In this document: positions 25,495 to 33,190 of the stretch, in pieces
Position numbering within the stretch: position 1 is the first letter of the stretch
Layout of the letters: each line of letters begins with the position of its first letter
NCBI RefSeq assembly: GCF_049943335.1
Contig: NZ_JBNFVY010000012.1
Location: 19,076-83,075, forward strand
Reading direction: 5' to 3'
From: JBNFVY01 sp049943335
GTDB lineage: Bacteria; Pseudomonadota; Alphaproteobacteria; Rhodobacterales; Rhodobacteraceae
DNA length: 64,000 nucleotides
Position numbers and translations under genes: made by a program
The notes under the pieces: model-generated
The model's database searches: none
Told to the model about the DNA's origin: nothing
The model's input: only the letters and a program-made list of their open reading frames with translations

Positions 25495-27294
25495 ATGACC
25501 GAACTCGCACAGATCCGCAATTTCTCGATTGTCGCCCATATTGACCATGGGAAATCGACCCTTGCCGACCGGCTGATCCAGCTGACCGGCACCGTGGCCG
25601 AGCGCGACATGAAAGAGCAGATGCTCGACGCCATGGATATCGAGCGCGAGCGGGGCATCACGATCAAGGCGAACTCGGTGCGGATCGAATATCCGGCCAA
25701 GGATGGGCAGACCTATGTGCTCAACCTGATCGACACCCCCGGTCACGTCGATTTCGCCTATGAGGTCAGCCGCTCGATGCAGGCGGTCGAAGGATCGCTG
25801 CTGGTGGTCGATGCGTCGCAAGGCGTCGAAGCGCAGACCCTGGCCAACGTCTATCAGGCGATCGACGCCGACCACGAAATCGTGCCGGTGCTGAACAAGA
25901 TCGACCTGCCCGCCGCCGACCCGGACCGCGTGCGCGAAAATATCGAAGACGTGATCGGCATCGAAGCCCATGACGCGGTGGAAATCAGCGCCAAGACGGG
26001 GCTGGGCATTCCCGACGTGCTCGAAGCCATCGTCCAGCGCCTGCCCGCGCCCAAGGGCGAGCGCGACGCGCCGCTCAAGGCGATGCTGGTGGACAGCTGG
26101 TATGATCCCTATCTGGGCGTGGTCGTGTTGATCCGCGTGATGGACGGGGTGATCAAAAAGGGCGATCAGATCCGCATGATGCGCACCGGCGCGACCTACA
26201 AGCTGGACAAGCTGGCGGTGCTCAAACCCCAGATGGTGGATATCCCGGAACTGGGCCCGGGGGAAATCGGCGTCTTTACCGCGTCGATCAAGCAGGTGCG
26301 CGACACCAAGGTCGGCGACACCATCACGCATGAGAAAAAGCAATGCGCCGCGCCGCTGCCGGGCTTTAAACCATCGATCCCGGTGGTGTTCTGCGGGCTC
26401 TTTCCGGTCGACGCCAACGATTTCGAAGACCTGCGCGACGCCATCGAAAAGCTGCAACTGAACGACGCCAGCTTCAGCAGCGAAATGGAAACCTCCGCCG
26501 CGCTGGGGTTTGGCTTTCGCTGCGGCTTTCTGGGCCTGCTGCACCTGGAGGTCATCCGCGACCGCCTGGAACGCGAATACGACCTGGACCTGATCACCAC
26601 CGCGCCCAGCGTTGTCTATCATATCCACATGAAGGACGGCACGGTCGAAGACCTGCACAACCCCGCCGACATGCCCGACATCACCAGGATCGACCACATC
26701 GAGGAACCGCGCATCAAGGCCACGATCATGGTGCCCGACGAATACCTGGGCGATGTGCTGAAACTGTGCCAGGATCGGCGCGGCATCCAGATGGACCTGA
26801 CCTATGCCGGCACCCGCGCCATGGTCGTCTATGACCTGCCGCTCAACGAAGTCGTGTTCGACTTTTACGACCGGCTCAAATCGGTCACCAAGGGCTATGC
26901 CAGCTTTGACTATCAGATGATCGGCTACCGCGAGGATAACCTGGTCAAGATGTCCGTGCTGGTGAACGAAGAACCCGTCGATGCGCTGTCGATGATGGTG
27001 CACCGCGATCGGGCCGAAGCGCGCGGCCGCGTCATGTGCGAAAAGCTCAAGGAACTGATCCCGCGCCACATGTTCAAGATCCCGATTCAGGCGGCCATCG
27101 GCGGCAAGGTCATCGCGCGTGAAACCCTGTCGGCCATGCGCAAGGACGTGACCGCCAAATGCTATGGCGGCGATGCGACGCGCAAAAAGAAACTGCTGGA
27201 AAAGCAAAAGGCCGGTAAAAAGCGCATGCGCCAGTTCGGCAAAGTGGAAATCCCGCAAGAGGCGTTCATCAACGCCCTGAAAATGGACAGCTGA
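25495..27294 (+). CDS. lepA: elongation factor 4 (LepA)
   Basis: A 599-residue translational GTPase that acts on the ribosome during initiation or stalled elongation. G-domain motifs are HIDHGKSTLADR (about residues 14-25), DTPGHVDF (about 80-87) and NKIDLP (about 134-139). The LepA-specific C-terminal domain is present, ending in the basic KKKLLEKQKAGKKRM region. The ATG at 25495 gives the family start (MTELAQIRNFSIVAHIDHG); the 87 extra upstream residues of the open frame come from the repeat-bearing leader. Confidence 0.97.
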   Translation: MTELAQIRNFSIVAHIDHGKSTLADRLIQLTGTVAERDMKEQMLDAMDIERERGITIKANSVRIEYPAKDGQTYVLNLIDTPGHVDFAYEVSRSMQAVEGSLLVVDASQGVEAQTLANVYQAIDADHEIVPVLNKIDLPAADPDRVRENIEDVIGIEAHDAVEISAKTGLGIPDVLEAIVQRLPAPKGERDAPLKAMLVDSWYDPYLGVVVLIRVMDGVIKKGDQIRMMRTGATYKLDKLAVLKPQMVDIPELGPGEIGVFTASIKQVRDTKVGDTITHEKKQCAAPLPGFKPSIPVVFCGLFPVDANDFEDLRDAIEKLQLNDASFSSEMETSAALGFGFRCGFLGLLHLEVIRDRLEREYDLDLITTAPSVVYHIHMKDGTVEDLHNPADMPDITRIDHIEEPRIKATIMVPDEYLGDVLKLCQDRRGIQMDLTYAGTRAMVVYDLPLNEVVFDFYDRLKSVTKGYASFDYQMIGYREDNLVKMSVLVNEEPVDALSMMVHRDRAEARGRVMCEKLKELIPRHMFKIPIQAAIGGKVIARETLSAMRKDVTAKCYGGDATRKKKLLEKQKAGKKRMRQFGKVEIPQEAFINALKMDS

Positions 27295-27668
27295 CGCCGG
27301 CCTTTTTGGCGCCGCGTGCGGGCGCCGGATCTGCGCGGCGACTGCCCGCCCGGCTTGGCCTGATCCGAGGGATGTGCCCCGTTATTCACTGCGCCCGGCG
27401 CGCGCCACCACCGGTCCCACCCCCTTGGTCCAGCACCGATCCCACCAGTGCCCCGCAGGGCGGGCGCTGCTGCGAATCCCCCACGGCGCGCGCGCCGCAT
27501 CTGAAGAGACGATCGTCGCGAAACACAACCAATGGTAGATTTGCGCGCGCACGATACGCGCCAAAGAGGCTTTAGCGCGGACAAAGCCGTCCGCGACTTT
27601 CACTTAGTGCATTGTGCCCCACCCATGCATGTTGAACACTGCCCGCTCATATTTTTCGGATGGTTTTC
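27295..27668. other. 374-bp gap, nothing identified
   Basis: Between lepA and the exported protein gene. I see no conserved frame, RNA gene or clear terminator. The last 60 bases are noticeably more A+T-rich (CTCATATTTTTCGG) and probably hold the promoter of the next gene. Confidence 0.6.
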
Positions 27669-28460
27669 ATGAAACGATTTTCCCTATTTCTTTTCGCCGT
27701 GTTGCTCGGCGCAAATCAAGCGATGGGGGCGACGGTAGCTCTCACAGATTTCACGCCGCCGCCCGTCAACACGCAGTTCAACCCCTGGGCGTTCACCCAT
27801 GTCGAAGCGCTGTTGGAAATATCCGTCGTGGGCATTTCGGGCGATGACTCGGCGCTGCGCCTGAAGACGACAACTGTCGACCGGACCTATGGTCTGCCGT
27901 CAAAAACGGCCAGCTATTCTACGCTGGGTGCAAATCAGGTGCTTGTGTCGGAATTTGAACAGAGCGGCTTTGACCTGCGCAATGTGAATTTGCTCTACGG
28001 GCCATATTATGAACGCGCCGCCGAAAAACGGGACTACACGTTCGAATTCCAGAACTCTGGTGCCGGCGACGCGGTGGTCACCATGCAGGTCCAGACGGGT
28101 ATCGCCCTGCAGGCCGAATACAACCCCGCTCATCGGGACAATATCGCAGCCGGCTACGCGGTCACAAATGCATTCGGTGAATCGAGCGAATACGCCACGT
28201 CCCTGGGGGCGCTGCACCACTTGGGGCTCTATTATCCCTATCGCAGCTCATTACTTCCCGACGTGGTCGCCAGCGGGTTTATTGAAACGTCCATATTCTA
28301 CGTGGATCTGCTGTTGCCCGCCGGACAAACCATAAGCGAAAGCGCGCAGTTTCAGATCGGGGCGCTGGCAATCGCGCCGACGCCCGGCGCGTTCCTGTCA
28401 CTGGCGACGGGTTTGGGCCTGTTCGGGCTGTGGGGGAAATCGCGCAGGACGCTCGCCTAG
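27669..28460 (+). CDS. exported protein with a CTERM-like C-terminal anchor, unknown function
   Basis: About 263 residues with an N-terminal signal peptide (MKRFSLFLFAVLLGANQAMG). The body is a beta-rich secreted domain with many Thr, Tyr and Asn. The C terminus has the three-part sorting tail of PEP-CTERM/VPxxA proteins: a short APTPGA motif, a hydrophobic helix (FLSLATGLGLFGLWG) and a basic end (KSRRTLA). In such proteins an exosortase or related enzyme processes the tail. Base composition is less G+C-rich than the flanking genes, which suggests a lineage-specific or acquired gene. The start could also be 27660. No catalytic motif recognised. Confidence 0.7.
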   Translation: MKRFSLFLFAVLLGANQAMGATVALTDFTPPPVNTQFNPWAFTHVEALLEISVVGISGDDSALRLKTTTVDRTYGLPSKTASYSTLGANQVLVSEFEQSGFDLRNVNLLYGPYYERAAEKRDYTFEFQNSGAGDAVVTMQVQTGIALQAEYNPAHRDNIAAGYAVTNAFGESSEYATSLGALHHLGLYYPYRSSLLPDVVASGFIETSIFYVDLLLPAGQTISESAQFQIGALAIAPTPGAFLSLATGLGLFGLWGKSRRTLA

Positions 28461-28722
28461 GGCAGAGCGTTGGCGCAGACGCTTGTCACAGCCACTTGGC
28501 GCCGACGGACAATGCAGACAGGCCGCGCTTGACCGTGGCGCAAGGGCCATGCCGCAGGGGACATAGCGCAAGGGTCATCGCCGCAGGATCATGACGGCGC
28601 GCGAATGCCGCAGGGACGGCGCAGGGACACGGCGCGTTCCAACGTTCGCACGCCCAAAACGGAACCCCGCCCCCTGTTGCACGTTGTCCCCTCAGGTCCA
28701 CCCAAATGGAAAGGAGCCTGAG

Positions 28723-28935
28723 ATGTTTGACAGATTGGCATTCGTTCTCGCGCCGCTGACGGTGCTGTGCATCGCCGGGGCGGTCGTGATCGCCGGGATG
28801 GCGATGGGGTATTATGCCTGGCCGCTCTATCTGGTCGCAGGGTTGGTGGGATTGGCCTGCGGGCTGCCCACGGCGTACTGGTCGTCCAAGCGCATCAAGC
28901 GCAAGGATCCGAACTGGCCGCGCCACCGGTCCTGA
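28723..28935 (+). CDS. small two-helix membrane protein
   Basis: 70 residues behind a clear AAGGAG site. Two hydrophobic helices (about residues 5-27 and 32-50) are followed by a basic, soluble tail (SSKRIKRKDPNWPRHRS). Small proteins of this kind in alphaproteobacteria are sometimes misnamed CTP synthetase; it has none of that enzyme's domains. Function unknown. A bidirectional terminator follows. Confidence 0.75.
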   Translation: MFDRLAFVLAPLTVLCIAGAVVIAGMAMGYYAWPLYLVAGLVGLACGLPTAYWSSKRIKRKDPNWPRHRS

Positions 28936-28947
28936 ACCCACCCGAAC

Positions 28948-28986
28948 GAAAAACGCCCCCTGCCATCGGCAAGGGGCGTTTTTTTT
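28948..28986. terminator. bidirectional Rho-independent terminator
   Basis: AAAACGCCCC and GGGGCGTTTT are perfect arms around a short loop, with an A-run before and a T-run after. It serves the small membrane protein gene on the plus strand and the entericidin gene on the minus strand, which converge on it. Confidence 0.9.
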
Positions 28987-29001
28987 CATGTGGGCGCTAG
29001 A

Positions 29002-29145
29002 TCAGTTCGCGATGTCGTCTTCGGCTTCTACGGCGGCGCCCTGGATGCCTTCGCCAGCGTTTTCGATGTCTTGGCCGGCGCCTTCAATGGTGCTGCAGGC
29101 GGCCAGCGACAGGGCAAAGGCGCTGAGGATCAGGAAGCGGGTCAT
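29002..29145 (-). CDS. entericidin A/B family lipoprotein
   Basis: A 47-residue lipoprotein. The signal peptide ends in the lipobox LAAC (Cys17), and the short mature chain is Gly/Ala/Glu-rich (IEGAGQDIENAGEGIQ), the entericidin pattern. It is preceded by AAGGAG. In Enterobacteria entericidins form a bacteriolytic toxin/antidote pair; here there is only one copy and it may be just a small envelope lipoprotein. Confidence 0.88.
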   Translation of the reverse strand: MTRFLILSAFALSLAACSTIEGAGQDIENAGEGIQGAAVEAEDDIAN

Positions 29146-29260
29146 TGGAAGTCTCCTTGTTGCATGTTTCGAATATAACGCGGGCGGTGCGCGATCGGTT
29201 CCCTGATCGCCGCGCCGGGGCGCGCCGGGGCAGACTCGGTCAAAGGCGGTCTCTGGTCGC

Positions 29261-29320
29261 TGCCCGACGTTCTGCCCGACATTCCGCCCGACAAGGTGCC
29301 CGACATTCTGCCCGACAGAT
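29261..29320. repeat. 12-bp tandem repeat, five units
   Basis: Five units based on TGCCCGACATTC run end to end: TGCCCGACGTTC, TGCCCGACATTC, CGCCCGACAAGG, TGCCCGACATTC, TGCCCGACAGAT. A second short array follows at 29333-29361 (GCAGACAGTTT, GCAGACCGTTT, GCAGACG). Both are in the non-coding gap between glpR and the entericidin gene. Confidence 0.85.
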
Positions 29321-29402
29321 ATCCGACGCCATGCAGACAGTTTGCAGACCGTTTGCAGACGGGGCGCGCCGACGCTTTGCCGACGCGGTGCCAAGGGCGT
29401 TT

Positions 29403-30188
29403 TCAGCGGGGGTGGGGTGTCTGCGGCGCTTCGGCGATCACCACCTCGGTTCCCCAATCGCCGCACCGGCGCGCCAGGGCGTCGGGCAGGGGCTGATCGG
29501 TGAAAAACGTGTCGATCTCGGACAGCGAAGCGATGCGCGCCGGGGCCGTGCGCGCCAGTTTCGAATGATCGCTCACAAGGAAAGTTTGCCGTGATTGCCG
29601 TAAGATAGCCTGACTGACGCCGACCTCTTGAATGTCGAAATCCAGCATATCCCCGTCGGTGTCCAGCGCCGAGCATCCCACGATCGCAAGGTCAAACTTG
29701 AACTGGCGAATGGTTTCGGCCGCCAGGTTGCCAACCAGCCCCCCATCGGCCCGGCGCAGGTTTCCCCCAGTCACCACGATTTCGCAATCCGGGTTGGATA
29801 CCAGAATGTTCGCCACGTTCATGTTATTGGTAACAACCAATAAATTTCGGTGATGCCGTAGTTCTTGCGCGACGGATTCGGTCGATGTGCCGATGTTGAG
29901 AAACAGGGAAATGTTTTCCGGGACGCGGGCAGCGCAAGCCCGTGCGATTGCCTTTTTCGCCTGTGGATTCAACGACCTGCGCTCTTCATAGCCGATGTTC
30001 ACCGTCCCAGAGGGCAAGATCGCCCCACCGTGCACGCGCTCTAGCCATCCCGCGTCGGCCAGTTCGCTCAGGTCGCGTCGGATCGTCTGCAGCGTGACGT
30101 TGAAATGGGCGGCCAGACCTTCGACTGTCACCCTGCCATGCCGGCGCGCAATTGCCAGAATTTCGGGGTGGCGAAAGGTCTGTGACAT
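29403..30188 (-). CDS. glpR: DeoR family repressor of glycerol catabolism
   Basis: A 261-residue DeoR-type repressor. The N-terminal winged helix-turn-helix is plain (HPEILAIARRHGRVTVEGLA, then TLQTIRRDLSELADAGWLERVHGG at about residues 30-53). The C-terminal effector domain has the DeoRC pattern (LNIGTSTESVA at about residue 97; VTGGNLRR; NLAAETIRQFKFDLAIVG; VSDHSKLART). In this family glycerol 3-phosphate is the usual inducer. It is divergent from glpD, with twin 16-bp sites in the gap. Confidence 0.93.
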   Translation of the reverse strand: MSQTFRHPEILAIARRHGRVTVEGLAAHFNVTLQTIRRDLSELADAGWLERVHGGAILPSGTVNIGYEERRSLNPQAKKAIARACAARVPENISLFLNIGTSTESVAQELRHHRNLLVVTNNMNVANILVSNPDCEIVVTGGNLRRADGGLVGNLAAETIRQFKFDLAIVGCSALDTDGDMLDFDIQEVGVSQAILRQSRQTFLVSDHSKLARTAPARIASLSEIDTFFTDQPLPDALARRCGDWGTEVVIAEAPQTPHPR

Positions 30189-30206
30189 AGGAATCCGCGG
30201 CTTGGT

Positions 30207-30222
30207 TTTCGCTTATGTTCGC
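30207..30222 (-). promoter_or_regulatory. candidate GlpR operator, glpR side
   Basis: Read on the minus strand this is GCGAACATAAGCGAAA. Fifteen of 16 bases match the copy at 30378. Each holds two CGAA half-sites ten bases (one helical turn) apart. It lies 19-34 bases before the glpR start codon, so it fits autoregulation. Confidence 0.65.
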
Positions 30223-30377
30223 ATTTCGGCGCCAAGACGTCCAGCGCGTCGTTGTGCGATTTGAGTGCCTTATCGGCCATTCTTGTCGAAAGTGGCGGGG
30301 AATGTGGGGCTATTGCACCCAAAATCATGCAGAGACGTGATTGCGCGACGCTTTGAATACGCTCTACAAACCCCAAA

Positions 30378-30393
30378 GCGAACATAAACGAAA
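30378..30393 (+). promoter_or_regulatory. candidate GlpR operator, glpD side
   Basis: GCGAACATAAACGAAA, the plus-strand copy of the site at 30207-30222, in inverted orientation to it and 155 bases away. It contains the GAACAT core typical of GlpR sites. It lies about 85 bases before the glpD start, next to a T-rich tract. Confidence 0.65.
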
Positions 30394-30442
30394 TAGTTTT
30401 TGTTTCTTTTTTTCGGGAATCGCGCGATACTTGCATCAGACT

Positions 30443-30472
30443 TTCGCGTTCTGAGAGTTCGCGTTCTGGGAG
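30443..30472 (+). repeat. 15-bp direct duplication in the glpD leader
   Basis: TTCGCGTTCTGAGAG (30443-30457) is followed at once by TTCGCGTTCTGGGAG (30458-30472), differing in one base. The second copy carries the start of the glpD ribosome-binding site (GGGAGGAGG). Confidence 0.9.
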
Positions 30473-30479
30473 GAGGCGC

Positions 30480-32078
30480 ATGGCCGCACCATCGGAACAG
30501 TCACCCGTCGATCTCTTTATTATCGGTGGCGGGATCAACGGCTGCGGGATCGCACGCGATGCTGCCGGCAGGGGTCTGTCTGTCCGTTTGGCCGAAAAGA
30601 ACGATCTGGCCTCGGCGACCTCGTCCGCGTCTACCAAACTGTTTCACGGCGGGCTGAGGTATCTTGAGTATTTCGAAATTCGCCTTGTGCGCGAGGCGTT
30701 GATCGAACGCGAAGTGCTGCTGCGCGCGATGCCCCATATCAGTTGGCCGATGCGCTTTGTGCTGCCCTATCACCCTGATATGCGGTTCGAAAATGACACC
30801 CCGACGTCGAAACTGCTTGGGTTGGTCATGCCATGGATGCGCGGCCGGCGGCCGGCCTGGCTGATCCGGCTGGGCCTGTTTCTTTATGATCATCTGGGGG
30901 GGCGCAAACTCTTGCCCGCCACCACTACGGTGCGCCTGCACGGGACACCCGAAGGCGCCCCATTAGAGGATCGGTTCGAAAAGGCGTTCGAGTATTCCGA
31001 TTGCTGGGTCGAGGATTCGCGTCTGGTCGTGCTGAACGCACGGGATGCACAGGCCCGTGGTGCCCAAATCATGACCCACACGCGGGTCGTGTCGGCCCAT
31101 GTTGAAAACGGCCTCTGGCATGTCACCACCGAGGCCGCTGGCGGGCATCGCGCAACGCATGTTGCCAAGATGCTGGTGAATGCGGGCGGCCCGTGGGTCG
31201 GCGACATCTTGCACAACACCGTGCGGATCAACAGCAGCGAAGGCGTGCGGCTGGTGCGTGGCAGTCACATCGTGACGGCGCGCCTTTTTGAGCACGACAA
31301 ATGTTATTTCTTCCAGGGCACGGACGGGCGGATCATTTTCGCCATTCCCTACGAGCAGGACTTCACCCTGATCGGCACCACCGACCAAGAGCATGACGAT
31401 CCCGACATCGCGCCGGTCTGTACGCCCGGCGAACAGCAATACCTAATCGATTTCGCGAACGCGTATTTCAAGAGTGACATCGGCCCCGCCGACGTGGTCT
31501 GGACCTATTCCGGGGTGCGCCCGCTTTATGACGATGGCGCATCGAGCGCGACAGCCGCGACGCGCGATTATACGCTCAAGGTCGATACCAGCGCGGGCGC
31601 GCCAGTGCTGAATGTGTTTGGCGGCAAGATCACCACCTACCGGCGCCTGGCCGAATCCGCACTGAAAAAGATGTCTGCGCATATCGCGGTGGCAAAGGGG
31701 GACTGGACGGCGGGCGTGGCGCTGCCCGGCGGCGCCTTTGCCGTCGGCGAGGTCGACGACATGATCGCGCGGCTGGTGTCGTCCTATCCCTTCCTGTCGG
31801 ATTTCTGGGCGCGCCGTCTGATCCGGGCCTATGGCACCGAGGCATGGGACATTCTGGGCAGCGCAAAAAAGCTGGATGATCTGGGCGGGATGTTCGGCGC
31901 GACACTGACCGCGCATGAGGTCGAATGGCTGATGCACAACGAATACGCACGCGGCGCCGAAGACATCCTTTGGCGGCGCAGCAAGCTGGGCCTGCGTGTC
32001 TCGGGCGATCAGGTGAAAGCACTGCAGGACTATATGGATGACCGTTTGCGCCAGCGCGAAGCTGCTGCAGCGGAATGA
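30480..32078 (+). CDS. glpD: aerobic glycerol-3-phosphate dehydrogenase
   Basis: A 532-residue FAD flavoprotein on the inner face of the membrane that oxidises glycerol 3-phosphate to dihydroxyacetone phosphate and feeds electrons to quinone. The FAD-binding motif IIGGGINGCGIARDAAGRGL begins at about residue 12, and the family signature STKLFHGGLRYLE follows at about 50. The C-terminal GlpD-specific domain is present. Strong GGGAGGAGG site, duplicated leader and operator upstream. First gene of the glpDSTPQUV-K run. Confidence 0.96.
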   Translation: MAAPSEQSPVDLFIIGGGINGCGIARDAAGRGLSVRLAEKNDLASATSSASTKLFHGGLRYLEYFEIRLVREALIEREVLLRAMPHISWPMRFVLPYHPDMRFENDTPTSKLLGLVMPWMRGRRPAWLIRLGLFLYDHLGGRKLLPATTTVRLHGTPEGAPLEDRFEKAFEYSDCWVEDSRLVVLNARDAQARGAQIMTHTRVVSAHVENGLWHVTTEAAGGHRATHVAKMLVNAGGPWVGDILHNTVRINSSEGVRLVRGSHIVTARLFEHDKCYFFQGTDGRIIFAIPYEQDFTLIGTTDQEHDDPDIAPVCTPGEQQYLIDFANAYFKSDIGPADVVWTYSGVRPLYDDGASSATAATRDYTLKVDTSAGAPVLNVFGGKITTYRRLAESALKKMSAHIAVAKGDWTAGVALPGGAFAVGEVDDMIARLVSSYPFLSDFWARRLIRAYGTEAWDILGSAKKLDDLGGMFGATLTAHEVEWLMHNEYARGAEDILWRRSKLGLRVSGDQVKALQDYMDDRLRQREAAAAE

Positions 32079-32092
32079 AAAGGGGGCGGCGC

Positions 32093-33181
32093 ATGACGCT
32101 GGAACTGAAGGGCGTGTCGAAGATCGTGGGGCGGGACACCCACATCGCACCGACCGACCTGACATTGGACACCGGCACGATGAACGTGCTGCTGGGGCCC
32201 ACCCTGTCGGGCAAGACCACGCTGATGCGGCTTATGGCGGGGCTGGAACAGCCCAGCGACGGGCGCGTGTTCTGGCAGGGCGAGGATGTGACCGGGATGC
32301 GGGTGCAGGATCGGCAAGTCGCCATGGTCTACCAGCAATTCATCAACTACCCATCGATGAGCGTTTACGACAACATCGCCTCACCGATGAAATTGATGGG
32401 CGTCGAGCGCGCCGAAATCGATCGCCGCGTCCGCGACACCGCCGATATGCTCAAGCTCACCCCAATGCTTGATCGCAAGCCGCAGGAACTTTCGGGCGGG
32501 CAGCAGCAGCGCTGTGCTCTGGCGCGGGCACTGGTCAAGAACGCCGGGCTGGTGCTGTTGGATGAACCGCTGGCCAACCTGGACTACAAACTGCGCGAAG
32601 AGTTACGGATCGAAATTCCGCGCATCTTCGAAGAAAGCGGCGCGATCTTTGTCTATGCCACCACCGAGCCGGAAGAAGCCCTGCTGCTGGGTGGCAACAC
32701 CGCGACACTGTGGCAGGGGGGCGTGACCCAGTTCGGCCCGACGCCGCAGGTCTATCGTCGGCCGGTCGATGCAACGACGGCCCGGGTTTTCAGCGATCCG
32801 CCGATGAATTTCCTGCCCATTGCCAAGGCCGGGGCCAAGCTGATTTTCGGCGACGGTCAGAGCGCCATAGCGGCCGGCAATCTGGCCGGGCTGGCCGATG
32901 GCCGCTACACCGCCGGTTTCCGTCCCAACCACTTGGAAATCAAGCAGCACACGCCGGACGCGATGAAGTTCACGGCGACGCTGAGCGTAACCGAACTGAC
33001 CGGATCGGAAACTTTCGTGCATCTGGATCATCACGGGCAACGCTGGGTCGGACTGATTCACGGGGTGCACGATCTGACCATTGGGGCGGCGCTGGATGTC
33101 TGGCTGGACCCCGGCCATGTCTATGTCTTTGACGAAAATGGCAAACTGGTCGTGCCTGCGGCCTACGCCGTGGCAGCATAG
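32093..33181 (+). CDS. glpS: glycerol ABC transporter ATPase GlpS (non-canonical switch loop)
   Basis: A 362-residue MalK-type ATPase of the glycerol importer known from Rhizobium (GlpSTPQUV). Walker A GPTLSGKTT, Q-loop VYQQFINYP, signature LSGGQQQR and Walker B LLDEPLANLD are intact. The switch histidine is missing: VTHDQ of normal members is ATTEP here (Thr191). Together with GlpT it should make a heterodimer in which one ATP site is degenerate. A TOBE-like C-terminal domain follows (GFRPNHLEI). Start chosen at 32093 behind AAGGGGG; an ATG at 32075 that overlaps the glpD stop is an alternative. Confidence 0.93.
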   Translation: MTLELKGVSKIVGRDTHIAPTDLTLDTGTMNVLLGPTLSGKTTLMRLMAGLEQPSDGRVFWQGEDVTGMRVQDRQVAMVYQQFINYPSMSVYDNIASPMKLMGVERAEIDRRVRDTADMLKLTPMLDRKPQELSGGQQQRCALARALVKNAGLVLLDEPLANLDYKLREELRIEIPRIFEESGAIFVYATTEPEEALLLGGNTATLWQGGVTQFGPTPQVYRRPVDATTARVFSDPPMNFLPIAKAGAKLIFGDGQSAIAAGNLAGLADGRYTAGFRPNHLEIKQHTPDAMKFTATLSVTELTGSETFVHLDHHGQRWVGLIHGVHDLTIGAALDVWLDPGHVYVFDENGKLVVPAAYAVAA

Positions 33182-33190
33182 GGGGAGATC

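Noticed and set aside
25288..27258. 656-codon open frame opposite lepA
   Set aside because: Antisense shadow of lepA with the same His/Asp/Val-rich artefact composition and no family features.
28723..28935. CTP synthetase label for the small membrane protein
   Set aside because: Seventy residues with two membrane helices cannot hold the synthetase or glutaminase domains.
29002..29145. Entericidin gene considered as a toxin-antitoxin pair
   Set aside because: Only one small lipoprotein gene is present; the pair arrangement is absent.
29261..29361. Short repeats considered as a CRISPR array
   Set aside because: Units are 11-12 bp, contiguous and without spacers; no cas genes in the window.
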